A stretch of DNA of 5,043 nucleotides from Desulfuromonas sp. (GTDB lineage Bacteria > Desulfobacterota > Desulfuromonadia > Desulfuromonadales > SZUA-401), in the NCBI GenBank assembly GCA_002869605.1, contig PKUI01000057.1:1-5043 (forward strand). The letters are read 5' to 3'. The notes beneath the pieces are model-generated. The model did not search any database, was not told the origin of the DNA, and was given only the letters and a program-made list of their open reading frames with translations. The position numbers and the translations under genes are program-made. Shown here in pieces: positions 1 to 5,043 of the stretch; positions within the stretch are counted from its first letter, which is position 1; every line of letters begins with the position of its first letter.

Positions 1-77
1 ACGGGGTGACCAAGGAACTGTTCGTCAAGCCGCAGGTGAAGCAGACCGAAGACTACATTACCGGCCGTTTCGGCTAG
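1..77 (+). CDS. pstB: Phosphate ABC transporter ATP-binding protein PstB, C-terminal end (partial)
   Basis: This is the 3' end of a gene that enters from the left; complete codons run from position 3 to the TAG at 75-77. The visible 24 residues end in KQTEDYITGRFG, the characteristic C-terminus of PstB, the cytoplasmic ATPase that powers the PstSCAB high-affinity phosphate importer. None of the Walker A, Walker B or signature motifs lies inside the window, so the call rests on this tail and on phoU following 11 nt downstream, which is the standard gene order. The short gap implies co-transcription with phoU. The family assignment is firm for such a short fragment, because tail and context agree. 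Confidence 0.9.
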   Translation, partial: GVTKELFVKPQVKQTEDYITGRFG

Positions 78-88
78 AAGGATAACAG

Positions 89-760
89 ATGACCGTACAC
101 ATGATCCGTGAGCTGGAGAAGCTCAAGAAGATGATCCTGGAGCTGGCTGCCGTGGTGGAGGAGTCGGTGCAGAAATCGGTGCGTGCCCTGGTCGACGAGG
201 ACGTCGAGCTGGCGAAACAGATTGTCGCCGGGGACAACCGTGTCGATGACATGGAGGTCGAGCTCGAAGAGGAGTGTCTCAAGATCCTCGCTCTGCACCA
301 GCCGGTGGCGGCCGACCTGCGCTTTATCGTCTCGGTGCTCAAGATCAACAACGACCTGGAGCGGATGGCCGACCTGGCGACGAACATCGCCGAGCGGGCC
401 ATTGACCTGTCCGGGCCCTGGAAGGTGGTGCCCCCATTCGACGTCGAGGAGATGGCCCGCCAGACCGAGCGCATGATCGATTTGAGTCTGGAGGCGCTGG
501 TTCATCAGGATCGCGACACGGCGGCCAGGGCGATTGCTCTCGACGATAAGGTCGACCAGCTCCACGCGGAAAATTTTGCGCAGGTGAAGACGTGCATCCG
601 GGAGCGGCCAGAGAAGATGGATGGGTATATCTACTATCTTTCCATTTCGCGCTACATCGAACGGATTGCCGATCTGGCGACCAATATCGGAGAAGATGTC
701 ATTTACATGATCGACGGCAAGATCGTCCGGCATATCGAGGATTGGAACGTCGATATCTGA
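89..760 (+). CDS. phoU: Phosphate signalling/transport regulator PhoU
   Basis: This 223-residue protein has the usual PhoU length and its two-repeat all-helical architecture. Each repeat carries the family metal-binding motif: repeat 1 has NNDLERMADLATNIAE with E91 and D95, and repeat 2 has SRYIERIADLATNIGED with E191 and D195, exactly 100 residues apart. There is no signal peptide or membrane segment, so it should act in the cytoplasm at the membrane. PhoU proteins are known to link the Pst transporter to the PhoR sensor kinase, keep the Pho regulon off when phosphate is plentiful, and restrain Pst uptake. The ATG at 89 is preceded by GAAGGA at 77-82 with a 6-nt gap, and the ribosome binding site overlaps the pstB stop, so translation is probably coupled. 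An intrinsic terminator lies 25 nt after the stop, making phoU the last gene of the operon. No frameshift or missing key residue is seen. Confidence 0.97.
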   Translation: MTVHMIRELEKLKKMILELAAVVEESVQKSVRALVDEDVELAKQIVAGDNRVDDMEVELEEECLKILALHQPVAADLRFIVSVLKINNDLERMADLATNIAERAIDLSGPWKVVPPFDVEEMARQTERMIDLSLEALVHQDRDTAARAIALDDKVDQLHAENFAQVKTCIRERPEKMDGYIYYLSISRYIERIADLATNIGEDVIYMIDGKIVRHIEDWNVDI

Positions 761-785
761 GCGTAACGTGCTACCGTCTTTTTGG

Positions 786-812
786 GGCCCGCCTAGTTAG
801 GCGGGCCTTTTT
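786..812 (+). terminator. Intrinsic terminator of the pst-phoU operon
   Basis: GGCCCGCC (786-793) pairs perfectly with GGCGGGCC (800-807) around a TAGTTA loop, and TTTTT (808-812) follows at once. It lies 25 nt after the phoU stop, on the same strand. There is no T-tract on the other side of the stem (the minus strand reads into CCAAAAAG), so it should work only for rightward transcription. Confidence 0.93.
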
Positions 813-1021
813 AGTCTGGGGGAAGGGCAGGACGTGTAAAAGCGCCTTTTTGCGATCGGGTTGCGAGCCGGGTACGAAGTGGGAGGATGGTGCAACCGGG
901 GGCGGGAGGCGCACGGTCTGCGCTGCCGCGCTGTACGTGAGCGGCCGGTATCGTGAGTATCGGGAAGATATATGGCTCCGATGGCCAGCCAGATGCCGAG
1001 AATCCAAAGAATTTCAAACAT
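797..1021 (-). CDS. Possible small single-pass membrane protein (unrecognised)
   Basis: This is a 74-codon minus-strand reading frame that I do not recognise as a known family. In its favour: the ATG (1021-1019) has a near-ideal ribosome binding site, AGGAG at 1033-1029 with a 7-nt gap, and the N-terminus MFEILWILGIWLAIGAIYL is a clear hydrophobic helix (about residues 4-19) of the kind found in short membrane proteins. Against it: from about residue 25 the sequence is rich in Arg, Pro and Ser and looks like untranslated GC-rich DNA read in frame, and the TAA stop (799-797) falls inside the loop of the phoU terminator. The real product may be shorter, with a frameshift after the helix, or the frame may be chance. 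It would be convergent with phoU and divergent from acnB. Function unknown. Confidence 0.35.
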   Translation of the reverse strand: MFEILWILGIWLAIGAIYLPDTHDTGRSRTARQRRPCASRPRLHHPPTSYPARNPIAKRRFYTSCPSPRLKRPA

Positions 1022-1100
1022 GACAACTCTCCTGTTTCGTTGAACGCGTTTCGTTTATGTCAGGGACAGCCTAGGGTGTTTTCGTGACAGAATACGACAC
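813..1100. other. Stretch with no confident gene between phoU and the acnB control region
   Basis: Apart from the possible minus-strand small ORF (797-1021), I see no supported gene, tRNA or other RNA gene here. The part at about 815-960 is G-rich on the plus strand and its open frames give arginine- and proline-rich shadow translations. A GGTTGC/GCAACC pair (859-864 and 892-897) could close a 27-nt loop, but there is no T-tract and no recognisable riboswitch core. No plus-strand frame here has a credible ribosome binding site. Confidence 0.5.
1029..1033 (-). promoter_or_regulatory. Ribosome binding site for the minus-strand small ORF
   Basis: Read on the minus strand, ACAGGAGAG precedes the ATG at 1021-1019, with the AGGAG core 7 nt from the start codon. 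This is the main sign that the small frame is translated and it selects this ATG over overlapping alternative frames. Confidence 0.4.
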
Positions 1101-1148
1101 TAATATTGCGCGTTGAATTGTGCATTGAATTGCAGGGCGAATTGCGCG
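1101..1148. repeat. Four 12-bp-spaced ATTG direct repeats upstream of the acnB promoter
   Basis: Four consecutive 12-bp units (starting at 1101, 1113, 1125 and 1137) each contain ATTG at unit positions 5-8. Units 1113 and 1125 share TTGAATTG. Units 1101 and 1137 share the exact octamer ATTGCGCG, 36 bp apart. The array ends 33 bp before the acnB -35 box, where activator or UP-type sites are often placed. A role as an iterated protein-binding site is inference; a chance AT-rich repeat is possible. Confidence 0.45.
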
Positions 1149-1181
1149 GCAAAAAGGGTGGGAAAAGCGCCGAAGATGGCG

Positions 1182-1211
1182 TTGACAAGGCGGCTTTAAA
1201 TCGTATACAGT
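1182..1211 (+). promoter_or_regulatory. Probable sigma-70 promoter of acnB
   Basis: A perfect -35 hexamer TTGACA (1182-1187) is followed by TATACA (1204-1209, 16-nt spacer) or TACAGT (1206-1211, 18-nt spacer), each 4 of 6 to the consensus. Transcription would begin near 1216-1218, leaving a leader of about 110 nt before the acnB ATG. The -10 lies inside an imperfect palindrome, which suggests repressor control. Confidence 0.65.
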
Positions 1212-1217
1212 ATGCAA
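1201..1217. promoter_or_regulatory. Imperfect palindromic operator candidate over the acnB -10 region
   Basis: TCGTATACAGTATGCAA is an inverted repeat centred on A1209: six of eight arm positions are complementary (1201/1217, 1203/1215 and 1205-1208/1210-1213). The GTATAC-GTAT core resembles operators of the FadR/GntR family, which often control carbon-metabolism genes. It overlaps the -10, so binding would block RNA polymerase. The family assignment is inference from motif shape only. Confidence 0.45.
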
Positions 1218-1227
1218 GTTTCCGTAG

Positions 1228-1250
1228 CGGGCTAGCCCCCGTTTTATCTT
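1228..1250 (+). other. Leader hairpin with T-rich tail before acnB (weak attenuator candidate)
   Basis: CGGG (1228-1231) can pair with CCCG (1238-1241), followed by TTTTATCTT (1242-1250). It begins some 12 nt after the inferred transcript start and well before the acnB ribosome binding site. The stem is only 4 bp, so efficient termination is unlikely. It may be a pausing or stability element, or chance. Confidence 0.25.
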
Positions 1251-1269
1251 AAAAAAAGCGTACATGCAT

Positions 1270-1287
1270 ATCTGGACATTGTCAGAT
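1270..1287 (+). other. Second small hairpin in the acnB leader
   Basis: ATCT (1270-1273) pairs with AGAT (1284-1287) and GAC (1275-1277) with GTC (1281-1283) around an ATT loop, with G1274 bulged. That makes a seven-pair stem with a bulged G and a 3-nt loop, 28 nt before the ribosome binding site. It does not match the CAGUG-loop form of an iron-responsive element. It could affect mRNA stability or be incidental. Confidence 0.25.
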
Positions 1288-1314
1288 CAAGGGCTTGTGT
1301 CCAGCAACCATGAT

Positions 1315-1321
1315 GGAGGAG
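1315..1321 (+). promoter_or_regulatory. Ribosome binding site fixing the acnB start
   Basis: GGAGGAG lies 6 nt before the ATG at 1328. It decides the start: the in-frame ATGs at 1310 and 1313 and the TTG at 1295 lie before this site and have no purine-rich site of their own. Confidence 0.9.
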
Positions 1322-1327
1322 AGAGAG

Positions 1328-3862
1328 ATGATTGAAGCTTATCTAATGCACGAGCAGGAGCGTAATGCCCAGGGCATTCCCGCGCTGCCCCTGAATCCCG
1401 AGCAGACCACCGCACTGTGTGAGCTGCTGCAGTCCCCCCCGGCCGGTAAGGAAGAGTTCCTGATGAACCTCTTCACCGAGCGCGTTTCCCCCGGTGTCGA
1501 CCCGGCTGCCGAAGTCAAGGCCGCGTTTCTGGCTGAGATCCTCGACGGTAAGAAGAGCTCGCCGCTGATCGACAAGACCAAAGCGGTGCAGATCCTCGGC
1601 ACCATGATCGGTGGTTACAATGTTCAGCCGCTGATCGACGCCCTCAAAGACAGCGGTCTGGCTGACGAAGCTGCCGCTGCCCTGTCCGGCATGACCTATG
1701 TTTACGACGCCGCCGCAGACGTTGTCGCGCTGGCGAAGAGCAATGCCGCTGCCAAGAAGGTGGTTGAGAGCTGGGCGAACGCCGAGTGGTTCACCAACAA
1801 GCCTGAGCTGGCAGAGACCATCAAAGTTAAGGTTTTCAAGGTCGAAGGCGAGATCAACACCGACGACTTCTCCCCGGCTGGCGATGCCTGGAGCCGCCCC
1901 GACATTCCGCTGCATGCTCTGGCGATGGGTAAGACCCGTTTCCCGGGTGGCATTGAAGAGATCGCCAAGTGGCGTGCCGAAGGCCACCAGGTTGCTTTCG
2001 TTGGTGACGTGGTTGGTACCGGTTCTTCGCGTAAGTCGGCCTGTAACAGCGTGCTGTGGTGCATCGGCGACGACATCCCGGCAGTTCCGAACAAGCGTCG
2101 TGGTGGCGTGATCATCGGTGGCGTTATCGCCCCGATCTTCTTCAACACCGCCCAGGACTCCGGAGCCCTGCCGCTGCGCATGGATGTCACCCAGCTGAAT
2201 ATGGGCGACGTGATCACCATCAACACCGCCAAGGGTGAAGTGACCAACGAGGCCGGCGAAGTGGTTTCGACTTTCGAAATCAAGCCGGACACCGTTGCCG
2301 ACGAGTACCGTGCCGGTGGCCGTATCCCGCTGATCATCGGTCGTTCGCTGACCACCGAGGCTCGCGAAGCCCTGGGCATGGGTGCAACCGAGACCTTCAT
2401 CCCGGCAGACAACCCGACTCCGAAAGCGGACCAGGGCTACAGCCAGGCACAGAAGATCGTCGGCCGCGCCTGCGGCGTTGACGGCATCCTGCCCGGCACC
2501 GCTTGTGAGCCGCTGATGACCACCGTCGGTTCCCAGGACACCACCGGCCCGATGACTGCCGACGAGATCAAAGAGCTGGCCTGTCTGCGCTTCAAGTCGC
2601 CGATGGTTATGCAGTCCTTCTGTCACACCGCTGCTTACCCGAAGCCGGCCGACGTGAACATGCACAACAACCTGCCGAAATTCATCTCCGATCGCGCCGG
2701 TGTTCCGCTGCGTCCCGGTGATGGCGTTATCCACAGCTGGCTGAACCGCCTGCTGGTTCCCGACACCGTCGGTACCGGTGGCGACTCGCATACCCGTTTC
2801 CCGATCGGCATCAGCTTCCCGGCCGGTTCCGGCCTGATCGCTTTCGCTGGTGCACTCGGCTTTATGCCGCTCGATATGCCCGAGTCTGTGCTGGTCCGCT
2901 TCAAGGGTGAGTTCAACGAAGGCATCACCCTGCGTGACGCGGTCAACGCAATTCCCTACTACGCCATCAAGCAGGGCCTGCTGACCGTGCCGAAGAAGAA
3001 CAAGGTCAACATCTTCAACGGTCGTATCCTGGAGATGGAAGGTCTGCCGGACCTGTCGGTTGAGCAGGCGTTCGAGCTGACCGACGCCGCTGCCGAGCGT
3101 TCGGCCGCTGCCGGTTGCATCCAGCTCTCCGAAGAGAGCGTCTGCACCTACCTGCGTTCCAACGTCGCTCTGATGAAGAAGATGATCGAAGAGGGCTACC
3201 AGGACGCAGAGACCCTGCAGGGTCGTATCGACGCGGTCAACGAGTGGCTGAAGGATCCGAAACTGATCCGTGCTGACAAGAATGCCGAGTACGCCGCGGT
3301 GATCGAGATCGATCTGGCTGAAATTACCGAGCCGATCCTCGCCTGCCCGAACGACCCGGATGATGTCAAGCTGCTCTCCGATGTCCAGGGGACTCCGATT
3401 CAGGACGTGTTCCTCGGTTCCTGCATGACCAACATTGGCCACTTCCGTGCCGCCGCCGAGATCTGGCGTGGTCAGAAATTCAACCCGAGCGTCCGTACCT
3501 GGGTCTGCCCGCCGACCCGCATGGATCAGGCCAAGCTCAAGGAAGAAGCCGTCTACTCGGTCTTCAGCGCTATGGGGGCACGCCCTGAAATCGCCGGTTG
3601 CTCGCTGTGCATGGGTAACCAGGCCCGCGTACCGGACGGGGTCAACATGTTCTCGACCTCGACCCGTAACTTCGACGACCGTATCGGTAACGGCGCCCAG
3701 GTCTACCTCGGCTCGGCCGAACTCGGCGCGGTAACCACCAACCTGGGCAAGCTGCCGACTCCGGCCGAGTACCTCGCGACGTACAAGGAGAAGGTTGCTC
3801 CGAAGAAGGAAGAGATCTACAAGTACCTGCAGTTCGACGAAATGGCAGGCTACGGCGAGTAG
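1328..3862 (+). CDS. acnB: Aconitate hydratase B (bifunctional aconitase / 2-methylisocitrate dehydratase)
   Basis: This 844-residue protein is a full-length AcnB, about 20 residues shorter than the E. coli enzyme through a shorter swivel-domain loop (near residues 208-222) and a shorter C-terminus. AcnB interconverts citrate and isocitrate via cis-aconitate in the cytoplasmic TCA cycle, and family members can also hydrate 2-methyl-cis-aconitate. The order is the B-type one: an N-terminal HEAT-like domain (about 1-155, starting MIEAYLMHEQERNAQG), then the swivel domain with GTGSSRKS (230-237), then the cluster-binding domains with SQDTTGPMT (402-410), FCHTAAYPKP (from 431), GGDSHTRFPIG (D486, H488, R490) and the 4Fe-4S ligands C699 (GSCMTN), C758 and C761 (GCSLCMGNQ). 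The ligand spacing of 59 and 3 matches the spacing I recall for E. coli. The start is set by GGAGGAG 6 nt upstream. It appears monocistronic, with its own promoter and terminator, and all key residues are present. Confidence 0.98.
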   Translation: MIEAYLMHEQERNAQGIPALPLNPEQTTALCELLQSPPAGKEEFLMNLFTERVSPGVDPAAEVKAAFLAEILDGKKSSPLIDKTKAVQILGTMIGGYNVQPLIDALKDSGLADEAAAALSGMTYVYDAAADVVALAKSNAAAKKVVESWANAEWFTNKPELAETIKVKVFKVEGEINTDDFSPAGDAWSRPDIPLHALAMGKTRFPGGIEEIAKWRAEGHQVAFVGDVVGTGSSRKSACNSVLWCIGDDIPAVPNKRRGGVIIGGVIAPIFFNTAQDSGALPLRMDVTQLNMGDVITINTAKGEVTNEAGEVVSTFEIKPDTVADEYRAGGRIPLIIGRSLTTEAREALGMGATETFIPADNPTPKADQGYSQAQKIVGRACGVDGILPGTACEPLMTTVGSQDTTGPMTADEIKELACLRFKSPMVMQSFCHTAAYPKPADVNMHNNLPKFISDRAGVPLRPGDGVIHSWLNRLLVPDTVGTGGDSHTRFPIGISFPAGSGLIAFAGALGFMPLDMPESVLVRFKGEFNEGITLRDAVNAIPYYAIKQGLLTVPKKNKVNIFNGRILEMEGLPDLSVEQAFELTDAAAERSAAAGCIQLSEESVCTYLRSNVALMKKMIEEGYQDAETLQGRIDAVNEWLKDPKLIRADKNAEYAAVIEIDLAEITEPILACPNDPDDVKLLSDVQGTPIQDVFLGSCMTNIGHFRAAAEIWRGQKFNPSVRTWVCPPTRMDQAKLKEEAVYSVFSAMGARPEIAGCSLCMGNQARVPDGVNMFSTSTRNFDDRIGNGAQVYLGSAELGAVTTNLGKLPTPAEYLATYKEKVAPKKEEIYKYLQFDEMAGYGE

Positions 3863-3889
3863 ACCCGATAGTACGAAGTAGTAAGGCAG

Positions 3890-3928
3890 AAAAAAGCCCC
3901 CGCAGGTTGATCCTGGCGGGGGCTTTTT
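3890..3928 (+). terminator. Strong intrinsic terminator after acnB
   Basis: GCCCCCGC (3896-3903) pairs fully with GCGGGGGC (3916-3923), and AGG/CCT continues the stem after a bulged G3915, around a TTGAT loop. TTTTT (3924-3928) follows and AAAAAA (3890-3895) precedes the stem, so it can also terminate leftward transcription. It begins 27 nt after the acnB stop. Confidence 0.95.
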
Positions 3929-4000
3929 GTTTCAAGAAGTTAGTTCTGAGGTTGAATTCGTGTGTGTTTTGAGGCACAGGCGGATGTGCTGATTAATTTC

Positions 4001-4028
4001 TGGTTAAACCGGCGATTTCCATTAGAAT
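4001..4028 (+). promoter_or_regulatory. Possible promoter of the CBS/DUF294 gene
   Basis: TAGAAT (4023-4028) matches the -10 consensus at 5 of 6 positions. The best -35 at suitable spacing is poor (TGGTTA at 4001-4006, 16-nt spacer), so an activator may be needed. Transcription would start near 4034-4036, giving a leader of about 55 nt. A second weak candidate further left is TTGAGG (3969-3974) with TTAATT (3993-3998). Confidence 0.35.
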
Positions 4029-4042
4029 AAAACGTATTCTAA
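4022..4042. promoter_or_regulatory. Perfect 8+8 bp palindrome, operator candidate
   Basis: TTAGAATA (4022-4029) and TATTCTAA (4035-4042) are perfect inverted repeats around a 5-bp spacer, 21 bp in all, the usual size for a dimeric repressor site. The left arm contains the -10-like TAGAAT. I cannot assign it to a known regulator. As RNA it would be an AU-rich weak hairpin, so a DNA operator is the likelier reading. Confidence 0.5.
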
Positions 4043-4076
4043 AGGTGACGGAGACATTTCCGTCTTCGCCTTTTTT
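4041..4076 (+). terminator. Terminator-like hairpin in the leader of the CBS/DUF294 gene (attenuator candidate)
   Basis: GACGGA (4047-4052) pairs with TCCGTC (4059-4064) around a GACATT loop, GG (4044-4045) can pair with CC (4069-4070) across an internal loop, and six T follow (4071-4076). The T-tract ends 4 nt before the ribosome binding site of the next gene. acnB already has its own strong terminator upstream, so this one is most simply read as a control point on entry into the downstream gene. Confidence 0.5.
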
Positions 4077-4079
4077 GCC

Positions 4080-4085
4080 AGGGAG
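4080..4085 (+). promoter_or_regulatory. Ribosome binding site of the CBS/DUF294 gene
   Basis: AGGGAG lies 5 nt before the ATG at 4091 and supports that start. It sits immediately after the T-tract of the leader hairpin, so RNA folding there could influence both transcription and translation. Confidence 0.75.
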
Positions 4086-4090
4086 ACGAC

Positions 4091-5043
4091 ATGGCCCAGG
4101 AGAACATCTTCTTCTTGCCGATCAGGGATGTCTGTCAACGCGACGTCGTGACTTGCCCGCCGAGCATGCCCCTGGTGGATGCCGCAAGGATCATGCGGGA
4201 GCGTAATATTACCAGTGTCGTGGTCAGTGAGCATGATGCACCGATCGGTATCGTGACCGACCGTGACCTGCGCAACAAGGTGGTGGCGCCTGGCATTGAC
4301 CCGGGTTCACTGCTGGTGAGCGACATCATGAATGCCCCGTTGATCATGGTGCGCGAGGATGATTTTGTCTTCGAGGCGCTCTATCGGATGTCTCGCTACC
4401 GTATCCATCGCGTGGTGGTGATTGACGAGCAAGCCAGGTTGTGTGGCATCATCAGCAATTCGGATGTGCTGCGGCTGCAGACCCGTTCGCCACAGCAGAT
4501 GCTCTACGAGATTGAAGAAGCCCAAAACCTTGCAGACTTGAAGAAGCTCCATCAACAGGTTCAGAATCTGGTTCTTCACCTGCTCGGCACCGGCGTGCGA
4601 ACCTCGAATATGGTGCGGTTGATTTCACATCTGAACGACCGTATCCTCGTCCGCCTGATCAACCAGCTGCGTGCCGACCGCTATGCCGACTTGCCCGACA
4701 GGTTCTCTTTCGTGGTGCTCGGCAGTGAGGGGCGCAATGAACAGACCCTGACCACCGACCAGGACAACGCGATTATTTACGCCGACACCCTTTCGGCTGA
4801 AGAAATCAAGGCCATCGAGGCGTTTGCACAGGAATTGATCGACAGCCTGATCGCCATCGGGGTGCCCCCCTGCCCAGGCGGAATCATGGCCAAGAACGAT
4901 TTCTGGCGGCGCAGCCTCGGGAGCTGGCAGGAGACCATCGATCACTGGCTGGCAGACTCCTCGCCGAAAAACATTCTCAACGGCAGCATGTTTTTCGATA
5001 TCCGCACCCTGCATGGTGATGCCACCCTCGAGGCGGCTCTCAA
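4091..5043 (+). CDS. CBS-pair plus DUF294 nucleotidyltransferase-like protein (partial, 3' end outside window)
   Basis: The frame is open from the ATG at 4091 to the window edge (317 complete codons, no stop). Residues about 10-65 and 75-130 form two CBS motifs, ending in GIVTDRDLR (53-61) and GIISNSDVLRL (119-129); such pairs usually bind adenosyl nucleotides. A helical linker follows (about 132-200). Next comes the DUF294 nucleotidyltransferase-like core with GSEGRNEQTLTTDQDN (211-226), in which G211/S212 and the D223/D225 pair match the metal-binding pattern of the GlnD/pol-beta superfamily. Many relatives carry an N-terminal cyclic-nucleotide-binding domain; none precedes the CBS pair here. 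No signal peptide or membrane segment is seen. The catalytic pattern is intact, so an active transferase is plausible, but the substrate is unknown. Related proteins are often described as signal-transduction proteins, and some lie near acetate/solute symporter or exonuclease genes (from memory, not visible here). The gene has its own leader, separate from acnB. Confidence 0.9.
   Translation, partial: MAQENIFFLPIRDVCQRDVVTCPPSMPLVDAARIMRERNITSVVVSEHDAPIGIVTDRDLRNKVVAPGIDPGSLLVSDIMNAPLIMVREDDFVFEALYRMSRYRIHRVVVIDEQARLCGIISNSDVLRLQTRSPQQMLYEIEEAQNLADLKKLHQQVQNLVLHLLGTGVRTSNMVRLISHLNDRILVRLINQLRADRYADLPDRFSFVVLGSEGRNEQTLTTDQDNAIIYADTLSAEEIKAIEAFAQELIDSLIAIGVPPCPGGIMAKNDFWRRSLGSWQETIDHWLADSSPKNILNGSMFFDIRTLHGDATLEAAL

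Noticed and set aside
74..733. A 219-codon minus-strand frame opposite phoU
   Set aside because: It mirrors phoU, reads as low-information antisense sequence, and has no ribosome binding site or upstream control region of its own.
820..960. Possible riboswitch or structured RNA in the G-rich gap
   Set aside because: I looked for cyclic-di-GMP and other common riboswitch cores. Only a 6-bp GGTTGC/GCAACC pairing with a long loop was found, with no T-tract or downstream gene placed to use it.
1071..1265. A 64-codon minus-strand frame in the acnB control region
   Set aside because: It covers the promoter and repeat array, shows no recognisable domain and has no convincing ribosome binding site.
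1295..1327. Upstream acnB starts (TTG 1295, ATG 1310, ATG 1313)
   Set aside because: They precede the GGAGGAG site, lack their own ribosome binding site, and would add residues absent from the family N-terminus. The ATG at 1328 fits both.
1343..3442. A 699-codon open frame on the minus strand
   Set aside because: It is antisense to acnB over most of its length and arises from the biased codon use of that gene. The translation shows no family motif, and acnB has intact domains and catalytic residues. Frames like this are a known source of false gene calls.
3974..3989. GCACA-N6-TGTGC inverted repeat between acnB and the CBS/DUF294 gene
   Set aside because: Five-base arms are expected by chance at this length, and it has no T-tract or clear position relative to a promoter.
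4002..4010. GGTTAAACC palindrome as a LexA-type site
   Set aside because: It has the GGTT start of the Geobacter LexA motif, but the following fixed positions do not match, and the gene is not a typical SOS gene.
4307..5014. Minus-strand frames at 4307-4579 and 4625-5014
   Set aside because: Both are antisense shadows of the CBS/DUF294 gene, whose plus-strand frame carries recognisable CBS and nucleotidyltransferase motifs.

Overview
The window looks like an ordinary chromosomal stretch of a moderately GC-rich Gram-negative bacterium. The gene set (Pst/PhoU phosphate control, a B-type aconitase, and a CBS plus DUF294 nucleotidyltransferase-like protein) and the style of the proteins best suit an anaerobic deltaproteobacterium of the Desulfuromonas/Geobacter type. 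That placement is inference from protein style, not the result of a search.

Layout. Positions 1-77 hold the last codons of pstB, the ATPase of the phosphate ABC transporter. phoU follows 11 nt later (89-760), so the two are almost certainly co-transcribed as the end of a pst operon, which stops at a strong intrinsic terminator (786-812). A 567-nt gap (761-1327) follows. It contains a possible minus-strand small membrane protein with a very good ribosome binding site, a 12-bp-periodic repeat, and then the acnB promoter with an imperfect palindrome over its -10 region and a roughly 110-nt leader with two small hairpins. acnB (1328-3862) is complete, monocistronic as far as can be seen, and ends at a strong terminator (3890-3928). 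A 162-nt regulatory gap contains a perfect 8+8 bp palindrome overlapping a -10-like box and a terminator-like hairpin directly before the ribosome binding site of the last gene. That gene (4091 to the window end, no stop reached) encodes a CBS-pair plus DUF294 protein.

How the parts may work together. PstB and PhoU belong to phosphate uptake and its signalling. AcnB interconverts citrate and isocitrate in the TCA cycle. The CBS/DUF294 protein resembles GlnD-type nucleotidyltransferases joined to an adenosyl-nucleotide sensor and may be regulatory; its target cannot be read from this window. No mobile element, CRISPR array, tRNA or rRNA was seen. The coding content is conventional, and the parts most worth a second look are the two intergenic control regions and the candidate small protein.
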